Part shown: one piece after another, positions 11,670 to 25,113 of the stretch | Position numbering within the stretch: the first letter of the stretch is position 1 | How the letters are laid out: every line of letters starts with the position of its first letter | Source: Cardinalis cardinalis | Lineage: Eukaryota > Chordata > Aves > Passeriformes > Cardinalidae | Direction of reading: 5' to 3' | Assembly (NCBI GenBank): GCA_014549065.1 | Contig: JACDOX010000009.1 | Span: 2,963,310-3,027,309 of the forward strand | DNA length: 64,000 bases | Notes under the pieces: generated by a model | Seen by the model: the letters and a program-made list of their open reading frames with translations, nothing else | The model's database searches: none | Told to the model about the DNA's origin: nothing | Made by a program: the position numbers and the translations under genes

Positions 11670-14600
11670 AGCTGTACTGACTTGTCCTCAAGTTATACTT
11701 GGTTATTGTACATCACTGTCCTGTGTTACTCAAAGGAGACAGGCTTGAAAAGACAGCAGTAATTTTGAAATAGGCTCAAAATAAATGAGCAGGCTTAGAA
11801 ACTTCCTANTTGTCCTTTCCCTGTAAATTATGGAAATGGAAGATAGTTCTGAGTCAGGATGAATAGAAGATTTGTGTGATTTAAGACTTGTTTGCTTTTG
11901 GATGTTCCTATACTACTTGCTGCTGTGTGAAACGTGATGGTTATTCCACCATCCCAGCAAACACAACTGATTTGTGCAAGCACAGACTGAGAGAAACCTC
12001 TGAAGCATTGCCTCAACATGAAAAGCATGTTGTGAAATTCGTTATTATTATAATACCTATGGATCCGTGTAGACCATTTATACTCTGGACTTTGTGTACA
12101 GGACAGATGGCTGGCCTGTTTGCATATGGCTGCAGAACACAATTTGGACAAAGAATGGTGCTGCCTCACTTAGGGTATGACCTTTTGGAATAAAAGGGGT
12201 TTTTTTGGAGTGAGACAGAAAAAACTACTGAGGTNTTTTATGGCCAATGTGCATTTTGCTTTGATGTCTGAAGATGATGATTTCCTCCTGTTAGAAGGCT
12301 AAAGCTTGCAATGTTTTCTGTTTGCAANCAAAGTTTATTTCAAAGAAGATCTAAATGCTTTAAGATGTGACAGTTTCAGAGCATGTGAGATCTATAAAAT
12401 AAGGAGCGGCTCAGAACGGGTTAATGGGGTATGAATGGAGGCTCTGAAACATCCTGTTAAAGATCTAAGGGATGTATAATTTTANCAGCAGGCAGAAAGT
12501 TTAAAACAAACAAAGGTGATGGTTTTTGCATTCTATGAAGGAAGTCTNTGTGGCTCCTTGAGTCTGGATGCTGGGAATACTAAGAATTTGAATGCCTTTA
12601 AAAACATAAGTAGATAAAATTAATTGAAAAGAACCCATCAGTATCCATTTAATGAAAAGGCAACAGCTTTTGTTCAGAAAGTCTCTGAGCTACAATGCTT
12701 TTTTGGAGTCAGGGAGTGAAGCTGGGGGAAGTAGAAGTGCTTCCCTTGCATCACTATTCCTCCACTGTTGACCACAGACAGGAGCAGGGTGCCGTGATCA
12801 ACAAACCCACGGTCTGCCTCAGCAACACCTGTCTCGTGTCCTTACGTTGTGCTGCATTATTGGACTGGATCTCAAAACTACTGTAAAGACCCATTATAAC
12901 TGAGAATGACAAAAGGGCTGGAGGACCTCTTCTGAGACCCATCTCTTGATGTTAATTTGGTAACAAATATCACTGAAGTGGTATTTTATGCCGTAAGAAG
13001 TNATGGATCTGCACCACAATGTATTAATTCTATTTACCTTCATTGAAACTCTAAGATATTTTCAAATAGTTGGTAACAGCTGATTAGGGACCTCATAGTT
13101 TAGCTAGAACAGTTTCAAATAAAGATCCCATGACATCAATTACATGAGTTTTGAACTGGAGTNTTCATTTGTATGATCCTTCATCCCTACACTCCAAACC
13201 AACAAGACAAACGTCACATCAAGCTAAACCAATTTGCATTTTCTGAGGTTTGCATATATGCAATCTTGTCAAATGAAAGCCATAACAAGCTTGATACAAC
13301 AAAGGACAGAGTGAGCTCCTTATGCTGTTTGTAGTGGGAGCAGCTAAAGCCTCATGCCTCCTATAANGGCAGTATGTTTAAAGAGACTGGGAAAGATGCC
13401 CATGTTCTAGCAATTTTTTACTTGCCAGTGTTAAACAGAAAACAAGTTATTGCCACAGTAAGAAGTCAGACTTTAAAAATGGCAGAAACATGCATCTTGG
13501 ACCTGTTATATATATATATATTCATCAGNCTCTACAGGAGAAGAAAGCATATTATAATGTGATTACCCACAGCAAGNAGCTGCTGGAGTGTTAATAGCAA
13601 TCTGTCCTCTTGAGCTTGCAGAGCTCTCCACAGCAGCCTGGAGACTCTTCTCACTTTAAATTCAAGCTTATTGTCTCAAACAGAAGTTATGTTGCAAAGC
13701 ACTAAAAGATATTTTAATAAANTGGTGCAGACTAAATTGCTGACTACAGGACAATTCTGCAGCTTCACNATAGGAATTGCAGGGTTCCTGCTGCCTTCTT
13801 AACTGCATGATAAATTGCAAGCTTCTTGCTTCTGTGCCACAGGCTCAGGGAGCATTACATGATCACCATTGCTTTTCTTATTTACTTTTCATGCCTACTG
13901 CTGTCCATATAAAAGTGTCTCTGCTTATGCTCAGGCTCCTTCAACTTTTCTCATTGGTAATATAGTGGAACAATCAATTTGGCAGTTAATGTAAACATAT
14001 ATCATGGATGTAATGTTAATTACATTTTAATTCTCTGCGTCCATTACATCTGTCACCTCAGTCTGTGCACTTGCTGTGAGCCTCTTAACCCNTTGTCAGG
14101 GCTCTGGAGATCACTTTACTCAGATGTGCACAAGGACTGGTTCTGCAATTTCACACAGACAGCAATACCAAAATCTTCTGTTTTCACACNGGGTTTGCAG
14201 ACTGTTTTGCTGTGCAGTGCAAGGTGTGCTGTTCTACTGTTGTCCTTTATGGCTGGAAGCTACCCCAGGCAGGAGTAATACAAGGAGGTTTGTTTTCACC
14301 CAAATCTCTGTGACTAGAGTTTTTCTTTGTAGAGGTCCTCAGGAGCATCAGGGAGGCTGGCATTCACCACTGTTCAGGTAGAAGTAATTGGTGGAATTTT
14401 GTTTGTTTGAATATCTCACTGAGGATCCAAGCCAAAGTCAACTTGACAGAAAGCCTGGTACTTGCTACAGGAAGACTTTGTTCCAGCTCAGGAGTGAAGA
14501 CTTTGCTCCAAACACTGTGAAANCTGAATAGGTCAGATGGGAAAATGCCATAGCAAGAAGAGCAAGAGAGCAGATGTGAATATGTTACTAANAAAGTAGG

Positions 14601-17600
14601 GGCCTTCATGAGATGCTTTCTGTGCTAATGAGAAACTGAGTTAGCAAGTCTTCTCCTAAGCCCTGGTCTTGCTGGTTTGCAGGTGTAATCTGATGGCTGC
14701 TGCTCCTCAGTAAAGAGAATGAACGTATTTGTGCCTGAAAGAGACCCCACCTATGATTTCTTTCTGAGATCCACAAAATAGACAGTTTTGAATCTTCTTT
14801 AGTTTGTGCTTCAGTGGTTCAGTTAAATGTTTTTAATCAGAATGTCATACTGTATCAAGGGATAGAACCTTGGGAAATCTAAGTGTATTATGTCAGCTGT
14901 CACTTTTTATTAACTAAACTTGTCAAAAATGCTAGCAATATTTCAGTGTTAAATGCTAACATTTAAATTTACATTTAAATGGGATGCTATTGTTTTCATT
15001 AAAGTGTGTTGTCAGTGTTCCTTATATTTGCATCTTACATTGTANTTAAACCAGCCTTTGATAACAGTATTTATGTCATGCTCAGTCTTTCCCATGATTT
15101 TGCTTGTGATAAGTGCTAAGCTAAGAAGCCTGCAGTGAGCCCTGCAGTTTGCCTACCATTAATNCTTTACCTGTTCTTATGTCTGCATCAGGCATTGTGC
15201 AGCATCAAACACAGACAACTATTTGAAAAAAAAGATAGCTTTTGATGTAGGTTATATATATTCTGTATACAAAAATGTCAGGTCCAGGGTGTAAAGATAT
15301 AGCAACGATAATCACAGCAGAACCTCTAAATTTTGATGCAGCCTCTGGCTCTGACTCCTGCAGTTAACACAAGTACTATCGGGTGAATTTACTGTATGTG
15401 AACATTGGTTAATATTTACACAGTGCTTTGAAGACACAAACTATTGAAGNCCTAAATGATATTCAAACCTACATAAACTTACTGCTTCAGGACAAGGGTT
15501 AGAAATATATGCCACCTGAGGTGATATAAAACCTTGGTGAACAAGAGTGTAGCTCACAGCTGATGTTCCAGTGTGCCAGATGGGATTCTTCTCTATTGAA
15601 AAACCCAGAAACACCTCACAATTGACCTGACCATAATGAAACACTGTAATGTCTAAGCTGTGACATGGNTACAAGGAAAGGACATACAATGACACTGAAC
15701 AATTGAATCAAATATGCCATAAAATAACAGTCCTAAAATAGTAAATGCTGCAATGAATTATTAAAGTTGCTTATTTTAACATTTTATTTACTGAATTTTG
15801 CATTATTAAAATTACAAATCATGAACTCACATTGTGCTGTCATTGAATCTGNCCTCCCTGAGATTTGCTTTGTTCCCATTCAGTCTATCCAGTTGGTTAA
15901 AATGAACTTGGTTCCTGAGTCATTACACCCTTGTGATTCATGCCACTGACTCCTTGTTGCCCATTCCCTCTCATTTGACTTTTCTTGGCTGTGCCAGGTA
16001 AGCTTTGTGGAGCTCCAGCACACCATGAATCTCTCATCATGTGTTTTCCCATGTGCAACACCTCTTGTCCTCCNTGTCCCAGGGTGCTAAGCCACTGCCT
16101 TCTTTCATTTAATTTTATCCCTGGCACTCAACTTTCTTGCAGTACTCAAATGAAAAAAAAATTAAAGTTGCTTGGTAAAATGAAGTCGCTCAGGAAATGC
16201 CCAGCGTATGCCAACTTTCCTGTGATTGTTTTTATACTGTATAAATTTTCATATATTTCTGCTAAATATATAGGATGGTTTCATGTACAGGTCAATCAAT
16301 GGATTCTTTAGCATGGTAACAAGCAGAGACTACTCCTGTGACATGCCCCAAATGGACCAAAGATTTGAGATAAAATTCCTTACAAGGAAGGGAGGAATCT
16401 GTAATGCTAAAAATGGAACATCAAATAGAAAACTTATTAGACAGAGTGAAAGCACAAAGGAATAGAAACAGCTCTACCTATAATCTTCTGAGTCGCTGAG
16501 AAAAGCCTGGATCTGTCTGTCCCATCCAAGGAAATAAGGCTGGCCCAGGTGCAGAACAAGGTCTCAGTCTGTTCCTGTTTGTGTGTCTCCTCTTCCGTGT
16601 CTTCTCCAAAGACCACCTACAGCCCTTCATGGAAAACATGTAATGGACACATGAAAAAAAGAGGATCACCCACCATGATTTAAAGAGATCTTGAGAAGGC
16701 AGGTCCCATGGACAATTCTTGTATCATCTTCAACATCATTTCTGTTCTTCTTTGAGGTCANAGCATCTGGATAAGGCTGATTCCTTCTGGGCAAAGCTGC
16801 AGCACCGACAAACCCAGCAGCAGCAGCATAAAGCAGGGTCTGTCTTCTCTTGTAGCTTGGATGCTTTATATTCAAAACTACCTATTTATAACATTTCTCA
16901 TATGAATGCTAAAATGGTATCTGCCATTTTTAAAACAACACTTATCTGTTCTGGTGAAATCATTTTATTTTTGAAACTACCTACCTTGTGCACGTAGTCA
17001 TACTGCTGGCAATGACAGCTGAGCTTTGACTCAAGTCCCACTAGAAACAGTGCCATTACACCTCATTTGCCTTTTTCTCTTTGAAANTTCTTCTGATAGA
17101 TGAACTTTTGGATATTTTCAAAATATCGGTTCAATGGCAAGTTAATTTTCAGATTATCAGTGGTACCTGCCCAATGTCTGAACGGGGATGCTAAGCCAAC
17201 TGTGTCTAAGCACAGTGCTCAGTGCCCTTACGTGTCCTCAGAGCAGTCTGTGTGGGAGGAGAGGCTGCCCTGCTCATCGGGGTAAGCATGTGCTTGGCTT
17301 GAATTACAGATGGATGGTTGACAAGTGGCACTGTTAAACCTGCTACCCATCATACCTGAGTCTGAGCTTNTCACCTTGCTCCAGGGAGATGCAGGCAGTG
17401 CTGGCCAAGGAGTGGAGTGGGAGCTGCACCACAGCCTCCCACAGCTGCTTAAACCTGGTCTAAACAGCTGGAGGAGAGGCATGGAAGTGGGATGTGATTG
17501 CTGTCCTCAGCCGCCTGCCAGGGGTTAGAGAGAGGCCAGTTACACTCCTCACAGAGGTGAGCAGTGAAAGGAAATCTTCCCATGCTGCAGCAAGAGAAAT

Positions 17601-17603
17601 TCA
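11670..17603. other. Intergenic, AT-rich, no gene recognised
   Basis: Unique AT-rich DNA with chance open frames of 60-115 codons on both strands, none resembling a known protein. A (TA)7 run lies at 13506-13522. No LINE, LTR or RNA gene was recognised by eye. Confidence 0.5.
13506..13522 (+). repeat. Short (TA)n microsatellite
   Basis: About seven TA units within an AT-rich context; too short to be a stable marker without population data. Confidence 0.9.
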
Positions 17604-17790
17604 GATTAGAATCAGAGAATCAATGAGGATGGAAAAAACATCTAAGATCATTTTGTCCAACCATAAACATAACCCTGACAAGTTCACCACTAAACCATGT
17701 CCTTAAGTGCCACATCTTTTAAATACCTCCAGGGATGGTGTCGCAGTCGCTTGCCCACGGCAGCTTGTTTCTAATGCGCGAATTTTGTNA
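17604..17790 (-). mobile_element. CR1 LINE 3'-end fragment, antisense
   Basis: The plus strand reads AGAATCAGAGAATCAATGAGG, then ACATCTAAGATCATTTTGTCC, AACCATAAACATAACCC, CCACTAAACCATGTCC, and TTTTAAATACCTCCAGGGAT with GGTG. These are the reverse complement of the last 150-190 bp of a CR1 of the subfamily whose 3' region carries the 'ccctggaggtatttaaaag ... ggacatggtttag' motif. The sense CR1 at 55.35 kb carries the same sequence type, so the two belong to the same or related subfamilies. Severely 5'-truncated, with no coding capacity. The end near 17790 is approximate. Confidence 0.88.
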
Positions 17791-20700
17791 AGAGGTTGGG
17801 TGAGTCATGCCATGAGTGTGGTTTGGGCATCACGCCTTCCTCTCCACTGACCCTGCAGGAGTGAGCAGTTCAGCTGGAGGTGGTTGCACTGCAAACACCA
17901 GCTGTACCACAGGACCTTCTTGTCTACCCTGATTGGAATCACCCATCTGTTTGCCCTTTGGTCCTTTAAGATATTTTCAGAGTAATTGCTTNGTTAATAG
18001 TCACTGAACTCTTTTTAAGGACAGATAAAGTACAGTCTATGTATTCTAGCTTATTGTTATAAGTGGGCATGTATTTGATATACAGCAAGTGTTTCTGTAT
18101 GTTTTTCTTTTTCCTAAAAAAAAATCATTGCTTTTCTTGGGCTTAAACTGTATTCGTCATTAAAAGTAAATCCAGGAGACCTGGTGATCATTCCCAGAAT
18201 ATTTCCATTTCAGGCTAATGATAGCGAAGAACAACCCCTGGAGGTGGAGTGCAAGTTAATACTGCTGTCAATTTTTTTCAGGTTTCTCCTGTAGAATTAT
18301 TTATGCCTCCTCATGAATGATTCCCTGGAAGGTTAATCAAAATAATATCACTGATATTTCCTTCTTTGGTCCNGGTATCAGTTCCAGAGCAGTATGTTTA
18401 TGTGGAAAACCCAAGATACTTTTCCAAGTGTAATAGCTTGCACCAAGGCTTTCTGTATCCTACAGCAATAGGCAGAGGACTTGCAGATGCTGGCCTCTGC
18501 AACATACTCCATTAGCTNGGCACAGTCTTATTTTGGTAGGAGTCCAGTCTTACTGGGATTTTTGCAAACTCTGTCAACATAGACGGATGTTCAGCGCTGA
18601 ATAAGCTTTGTTTACTATTTGTGCTAGAAGTGAGTCAAAAAGCTCTATGACCACCTTCTAGCCAAAAGGTAATGCTAGAGTTTTCTGTTCAAAGAGCATT
18701 CGGAATCTTAACATTTTCAGAATCATGTAGGGAAAAAAATTTAAATCCCACAGATACTGAAGAACATGTGAAATATACTTTATGTGAGTGAGCCAAAGAC
18801 TTCTGTCCAAGCTGGAACAAGGAGATGTCTTCTGATCCTTTTGTTTCCAAGGCAATTTTTTTTGCACAGCCTCAACCAGTCCTCTAGACAGAACGTAAAT
18901 CCAAGAAAGTTCTCTTTATAGTATTTGGAATTAAGTACTGCACAGATATTTTGCTAACATCTGTCTGCCTCAGTTTAGGGAACAGAAACTGATTCATCTG
19001 AGGAAGCTGCTGGCAACTGACATACAGAAAAGCTGAATCATAGCCAGCACCAGAATCATAAAAATGCACTGTTTTGTTCAAAGGGAAGAATTTTGTCATT
19101 AGCCTTGCCAGAACCTGCCTTCGTTGACAGAAATGGATGAGTGAGCGTTACCTTATCTCAACAACCATTTTACCAGGTCACACACTTGCAGAGTCCTCAT
19201 TGCATCCATGATCTCACAGAGGTGACAAAGCCAAGCTTGTTCCTGGCTCAGGAGAAGCTTCTCTAGATGTATATATTTGAAAATGGGTTATGTGGCCAGG
19301 CAACAGGCAGCTNTTGCAGGGAAGCTCTTCTATGAGACTGCTTTGTTCACTTCTTTGTCTCCTCCTGGGAAGGCTCTGTGGTGAAGGAGGCGGTATCGGG
19401 AGGCAGCAGGGACCACTGCTGCTCACCAGCCTTACACTGGCCCCTCAGTGAAGTCATCCCTAAATAAATGGATTGCCACCTCAAAAAGCCCTTCAGGTGA
19501 GAAATACACCATCATGACAGGAGAGGTAAGGCCTGCCCAAACTCTCTGTTGCTGAGGATGGGAATTTTGGGGGGCAATACTTTCAAGGAGGAGGCTGATG
19601 GAAAGTATTGCTCTCTTCTCCAGTAAAACAGNCATTAGAGAAATTGCTGGAGATGGCACAGCCTACGATTTTGCAAAACATACATTTCTTCTGAACATTT
19701 CTAGATTATTTTAAGAATTTTACTTCCTGACTCATTGCTTCTGAGGACTTACTAAGGAACACTGCAAACACTGAAATAAGTAAAAGAGAAGGAAAAGTCA
19801 TGTCTCCTAACTTTTTGTGCTTTGTCATCTTGGAAGGTGCCTTGAGTGCTTTTTTTTTCCCCTCACTGCAAGTTGTTTACACCTCCTGGGAGAGGCTCTT
19901 AACAGAGGAAAAACAATTAGATGGCTCTAGGAATGTCATCAGGAAAATACTGCCTTCTTTTGACTCCATGAGAGCAAATGCGCAGCTGAGCCTGATAATG
20001 TGGGCAGATGCTTGTACAGTACCTTTAGCTCATGTGATAAAAAATGAAATACTGCAGCAATTTAATAGCCCAAACATCTATTCAAACAAAGGCATTTGGT
20101 ATGTATAACAGCACAGTAAAAAGACATTTGGAACAGATAGGCAAATAGCTTAAGCTGAGAAATAAAAAAGCAATGTTAGTAATACAAGTAATGCCAGTCT
20201 ATCTAAAGAGAACTTACCTTTCTCATTTCAGCTGATTACATCTGCCTTTGTTACTTTATTACATCACTGATGTCCACAAATATTAAAGACTTTTTCATGT
20301 CTTTTATGGAAAATTTGAAGACAACAGGACATTAGGAACCTATCAGCCTGTGTGGTAAGGATATGTTCACAGTGATCCATTGAATATTTACTTTGGCAAC
20401 AAAGGTTGAAGAAACAGAATTATGCATCTTTGCTCATGTATTTAACAGGTCATTACACTGTACAACTAAGGGATCTCAGGCTGTTTGCATATTCATTTTC
20501 AGGTGTTGTCTAAGAAATAATCTAAGGATTTGAAAAAGGACCGAAGTAACTCACTGCACTTTAAATTTTTTAAAATAAGAAACTGACATTTATAGAGTTG
20601 GTTTTTAATGNTGTTACACATATCAGTGAAGTTTANTGTCACAATGAATTACCATGTACTTCTGGAAACATTTTTAGAAGACACCTTAGATCCCAGGACC

Positions 20701-23700
20701 TCCTGCATCAACAGAATGTCTTAATTTCTGCATTATGATTCCATTATGTCATTGCTGATTTAAGCTGATATAAAGCTAGAGATGCAGTGGCTCATATCAA
20801 ACATGTTCCTCACTGATCTCATTGTGTCTTGAAGATATTATAGGTTAATTAAAGAAACATCCTTTAATAAATTATACTCCCATACATTCCATATATGCAG
20901 GTGTGAAGAGCAAGAAAATATTTGTATCAATACCTCATCCATCCACATCTTTTAGAAGCTTAAAAAAAAAATAGAATCTCCAACCAAATCTGTATTCCTC
21001 TTTTCCCAAGCATTTCAGGGAGGTTATTGTAATAGAAGTTACAGTAGGCTGTCTCATAANGCAAAAATAGCGACATTGTCCAAATGTGGTACCAAATGTG
21101 AGCTGACATATATGAGGAGTGGGACAAAATATGTTCTTAAGTTGTTGTAGCTGAATCACTGAGCCAGAGGTGGGGTAAGGCAAGGAGGTCCTGCAGTGTN
21201 CTGTGTGCCTCCTCAAAAGGCGGTACCTGGGTGAAGGCCATGAGCACAGTGCAGGTCATGTCCAGCAGCTTGCAGGATAAATCCTCTTTGAAAGGAATTG
21301 ACCATCTCTAGATGGTTTCATTTATGTTATTGAAAATTTCCCAAACAAACTGGTTCCCAAAGGAACCTCCTCTTTTTACAGAGTTGAGAAATGGTAAGTT
21401 TCTGCACTAATGAGAAAATATAAATAAATAGAAAGGACACAGTGTAAAGTGAAGGGTCAAATGCATGCTGCTCAAAAATCTCTTACCAGAAAGCAGGGCC
21501 AGACTCCCAGCTGCTGTAAATGACTGACTTCCCTGTTAATGATCTGAAACTCTCTTGTGCCCTGTGACATCTTTCCAAAGGATGCTGTGAGTCAGTGCTG
21601 TGCAGTAACTAAAGAGTTTTGTGCAACAAGGAATAAATCCATAAGGTTGTATTCCTGCAAAAGATTAGCCTTTGAATGATAATTTCATAAATGAGCCATT
21701 AAGACCATGAGTGAGCAGGGCTGTAAAATCATTGTGATCAGCAATGGATGCAACTGTCCTGAGGACAAGTTGTGACCTTACAAAAATCAAAGTAAGCATA
21801 CAAAAATTTGGCACTTTGATCCAAAAGTACACTTTGACCTCTGTCTTCCATGGTTTTTATCAGGATTATTTCAGAAAACATTAACCTATAGGTGGCATTC
21901 AAGGATAGCAAATTACTCCAATTTTGCATGCAGGTGTAGTGCTGCCACACTTGGTCACACAGTAATGCCATGAATGTGCTAATTTTTTCACAAGCTGTGA
22001 GTGTTGCAGTATCATTCTCAGTGGTACAGTCTGGACAGAATGGGAAATGTGCTTTTCCTGCCATGGCTCTGAGAGCAGTCATCTGCCTTTCTCCANAAAG
22101 CTCTGTGCCACATTGAGACCCTCCTTTTTAACTTTAGGTGCTGAATTGCCAAATGGGCTGGGTAGCAATGGGTCCTGGGCTGCAGCATGAGCTGAGCTCC
22201 AGCCAGGTCTTCCTGCCCCTGGTGAGGGGCAGCCTGAGCTGTGCCCATCCTGCTGCTGGGAGGGGAAGGTCCCAGCACACTGCCAGCTGCAGGTGACAAA
22301 CCTGGGTGTCGCTGGCAGGGCTGTGCTGAGCTGGCATTGAGCAGACAACTCATGGGTGCTTCCACAAAGTGCTCAAAGCCAACCCTGGCTACGCTGTTAC
22401 GGATGGATCTGGACTGCAAATAAAATCCCAAGCAAACTTTATTTCCTGNCAGAGATCAAATCCTGACAACCCACTGCCTGGAGTCTTTGTGAGGGACCAT
22501 TGGGTGTCTCCTCTTTAGATCATACCTGGGGAGGATGGCCAGCCTGCCAAAAGCAGAGAAAAAGATAAAATGCTTGAAAAACATAAAGAAAGTAATAATA
22601 GTATCCCAACATTCTTTCCTCCAAACATTGGTGCAGGAGAACTTGAGACTAGATGTAAATGAGGAAGCACCTGGGAAGGCTCAGGGACAGTCTGGGACAG
22701 CACATGTGCACTGCANCAGGGTGCTGGCTTGCAGGTAAGAACGATCCTGCATGGTTTGTTTTCTCCAGACATTCAAACACTGTCCAAGAGGGCCCCACTG
22801 TACCTGCAGGAACACCCACCCTGCCACTATGGGATTTCCCTCCTGCCTGGTTGTTGGGTGGCATTTAGCACAATGCACACTGCAGCCATGTCCTGGTGCT
22901 CAGGCTGCCCTCAATAATGAGAGATTTGCATCTCTTTGAAGCAGCCTGGCAAGCCATCACCTTGGTCCTCAGCCCAGAATAACCAGGAAGCAGGGCACGC
23001 GCTCAGGATAAAACAGCGTAGCGCCATTTCTTTGCTAAGACATGAACCACACAGGAGTGTCATAATGTGTGCAGGAGCAACCTGTTCTCTGAAGTGCACC
23101 TATAATCCACCCACTAGCACAGGCCAGTCCTTCAGAGCAGCTTCANGTGCCTGAATCCTCCTGGGATTTCACCCCCAGTACTTTCCCTACACCATACCTC
23201 ACCCTGAGTGGCACTGGGAGATGCTGCTGTGCACCTTTTTCCATTCATTTCTTCGTAGCTGGAGATCTCCATTTAGAGTAAAAATCAGACACAGCTNTTT
23301 TATCTCCTAAACAGAACTATTAAACTTCTTGAGTCTCCTGCACCCTCATCTCATGTGGTCAGTGCAGTCNGTGGCCTTGGGCAGACAGTCTGTGAGCACA
23401 GCTGGCACTGTCCTTGTGACAGGGCAAAGCAGCCAGTGCTACCAGCACTGCCTGCCTTCACTGAATTCAGAGGTCTGCAAGGCATGCAATCCCCTAATTC
23501 TTCACTTAGAAGGTTTTCTTAATAAATCTATGGTGCATCCAAGGTAAAAACCTCTTTTGCTGTTTTGTGACATTCTCCTTTGCAACCTGTCCACCCCGGA
23601 CTTTTCCTCTGTGAATTCTGCAGAGCATTGTTGGAGGGTTAATTAAAGCAGTCTGTTTCTACAGCACGTTCTGTCTGTTTCTTCTTTTCATTATTAGATG

Positions 23701-24794
23701 TGATGACACATTTGCCTGTGTGGCTTCCCGCAGATGGCACGGAAATTTTGTGATCAAATGTTAAGAGTAAACCAACTGTCAGATCTGATCACAGCTTCCT
23801 GTATTGCTCTGCTGGTGCAGGAATACCATTTTAATAAAGGGCTCCTGCTTTTTAAAGTGATAGGGCTTGCAGCAAGGATGAAGTCTGAGAGTAAGTCTAG
23901 TTCAATATTAACAGATTCAGGGCTCTATTGAGAAACTTTATGTTCCAGCTATAGATTTTATTTNCAAACACTTCTAAAAATCAACAATACAAAGCGAACA
24001 TTATTAGTGATTGTGGTTTAATTTACAGACAGTTTTCATGGTAAACTGAATAAAATACAAAATAATGTGGGNGGTGAATAATTCAAATGCTTTGAAAATC
24101 CTCACTTCACAATAATGAAGTGTAATGTAATGCACAGATGCACACATACACACAAAGAAGAAAAATCAGACATCGCATAGTTTACTTTGGTTTAAAACAG
24201 AAAGATAAATTATAGAGAAGAGATTTTTCCTGGAGATGCCCCTTGTAGTGCTAATTGAAGGAATATACGTGCCTAGCACTGATCAGCTGACCTCAACCTC
24301 CTCTGAACAGATCAGATTTGCCTTGGGGACAGTAAATTTGGATCTGACATTGAAGAATCTGAGTAGGTGTTCTGTCTGACAATTCAGATGTTGACAGAAC
24401 AGCATAAACTATGCAGATCAAACATTTATTTTGCTGTTTTAGCTTTTTCTGCTATTCACAAATTATCTATGAACAGAATTTGATTTTGACAGATTTGTTC
24501 AATATTCAAAGCACTCAGAACNTGTTCCAGGTTATATCTTGTATGCAAATGGTTTGTTTTCAGTTTGGATGTGCATTCAGTGATTTGCTGAGCATCATCC
24601 TCTGCTGCTGGTTGGAGACGTAAAAAANTTTACAATAGAGGAAGGAGAAATCTGACTTCCTCACACTAATAGGCACCTGCATGAGCAGNAGGCTCTGCCT
24701 GAATGGTCAGGTTGTGATTTTCTTGCAGAGAACTGATGGAAGCACCTGGTATCTGTGGGCATCTTCTGTATTTCACCCAGAACTTGAGCCACCN
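17791..24794. other. Intergenic, no gene recognised
   Basis: Alternating AT-rich unique sequence and GC-richer patches (for example 22140-22340 and 22660-22910). Open frames up to 137 codons occur on the minus strand over the GC-rich patch at 22018-22431 but show no recognisable domain. A 102-codon plus frame at 19800-20108 follows a pyrimidine tract, but its AG is a poor acceptor (CTGCAAG) and the peptide matches nothing I know. No RNA gene or repeat family recognised. Confidence 0.5.
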
Positions 24795-25113
24795 GGACTT
24801 AACTTCCAAGACACTTCCTCACCTATCATAGAAGAACTAATAGGATTCCACGACCACGCCCTGATGGTTGCACTAGNAATCTGCAGCCTAGTCCTTTACC
24901 TATTAACCCACACACTCAAAGAAAAACTAACATCAAACACAGTTGATGCACAAGCAATGGAACTCGTCTGAAGGGTTCTCCCAGCCATAGTCCTAGTCAT
25001 GCTCGCCCTACCGTCCATACGAATCCTCTACACGACAGACAAAATCAACGAACCCGATCTAACCCGAAAAGCCATCGGTCACTGATGATACTGAACCCAC
25101 GAATACACTGACC
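24795..25113 (+). pseudogene. MT-CO2: NUMT: nuclear copy of mitochondrial COX2 (5' third to half)
   Basis: Read with the vertebrate mitochondrial code, this 319-bp segment is a continuous, frameshift-free part of cytochrome c oxidase subunit II, from about residue 7 to about residue 112. It covers the intermembrane N-terminus, the first transmembrane helix (HDHALMVAL-ICSLVLYLLT) and the second helix (PAIVLVMLALPSIRILY), and ends just after the conserved WYWTHEYTD. Four in-frame TGA codons (24969, 25083, 25086, 25092) are tryptophan in mitochondria but stops in the nucleus, so no full nuclear product is possible. The TGA at 25083 replaces the glutamine expected in the H-Q-W-Y-W motif, and LTRKAIG stands where birds usually have LTLKAIG; both point to decay after transfer or to a divergent source. 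Flanking DNA on both sides is not mitochondrial. Intact spacing suggests a fairly young insertion. Codon style (C- and A-ending codons, GC-poor in G) differs sharply from the flanks. Confidence 0.95.

Noticed and set aside
24681..24971. 96-codon frame ending in MELV
   Set aside because: It ends at a mitochondrial tryptophan codon (TGA) of the COX2 NUMT, and its N-terminal part is unrelated flanking DNA.
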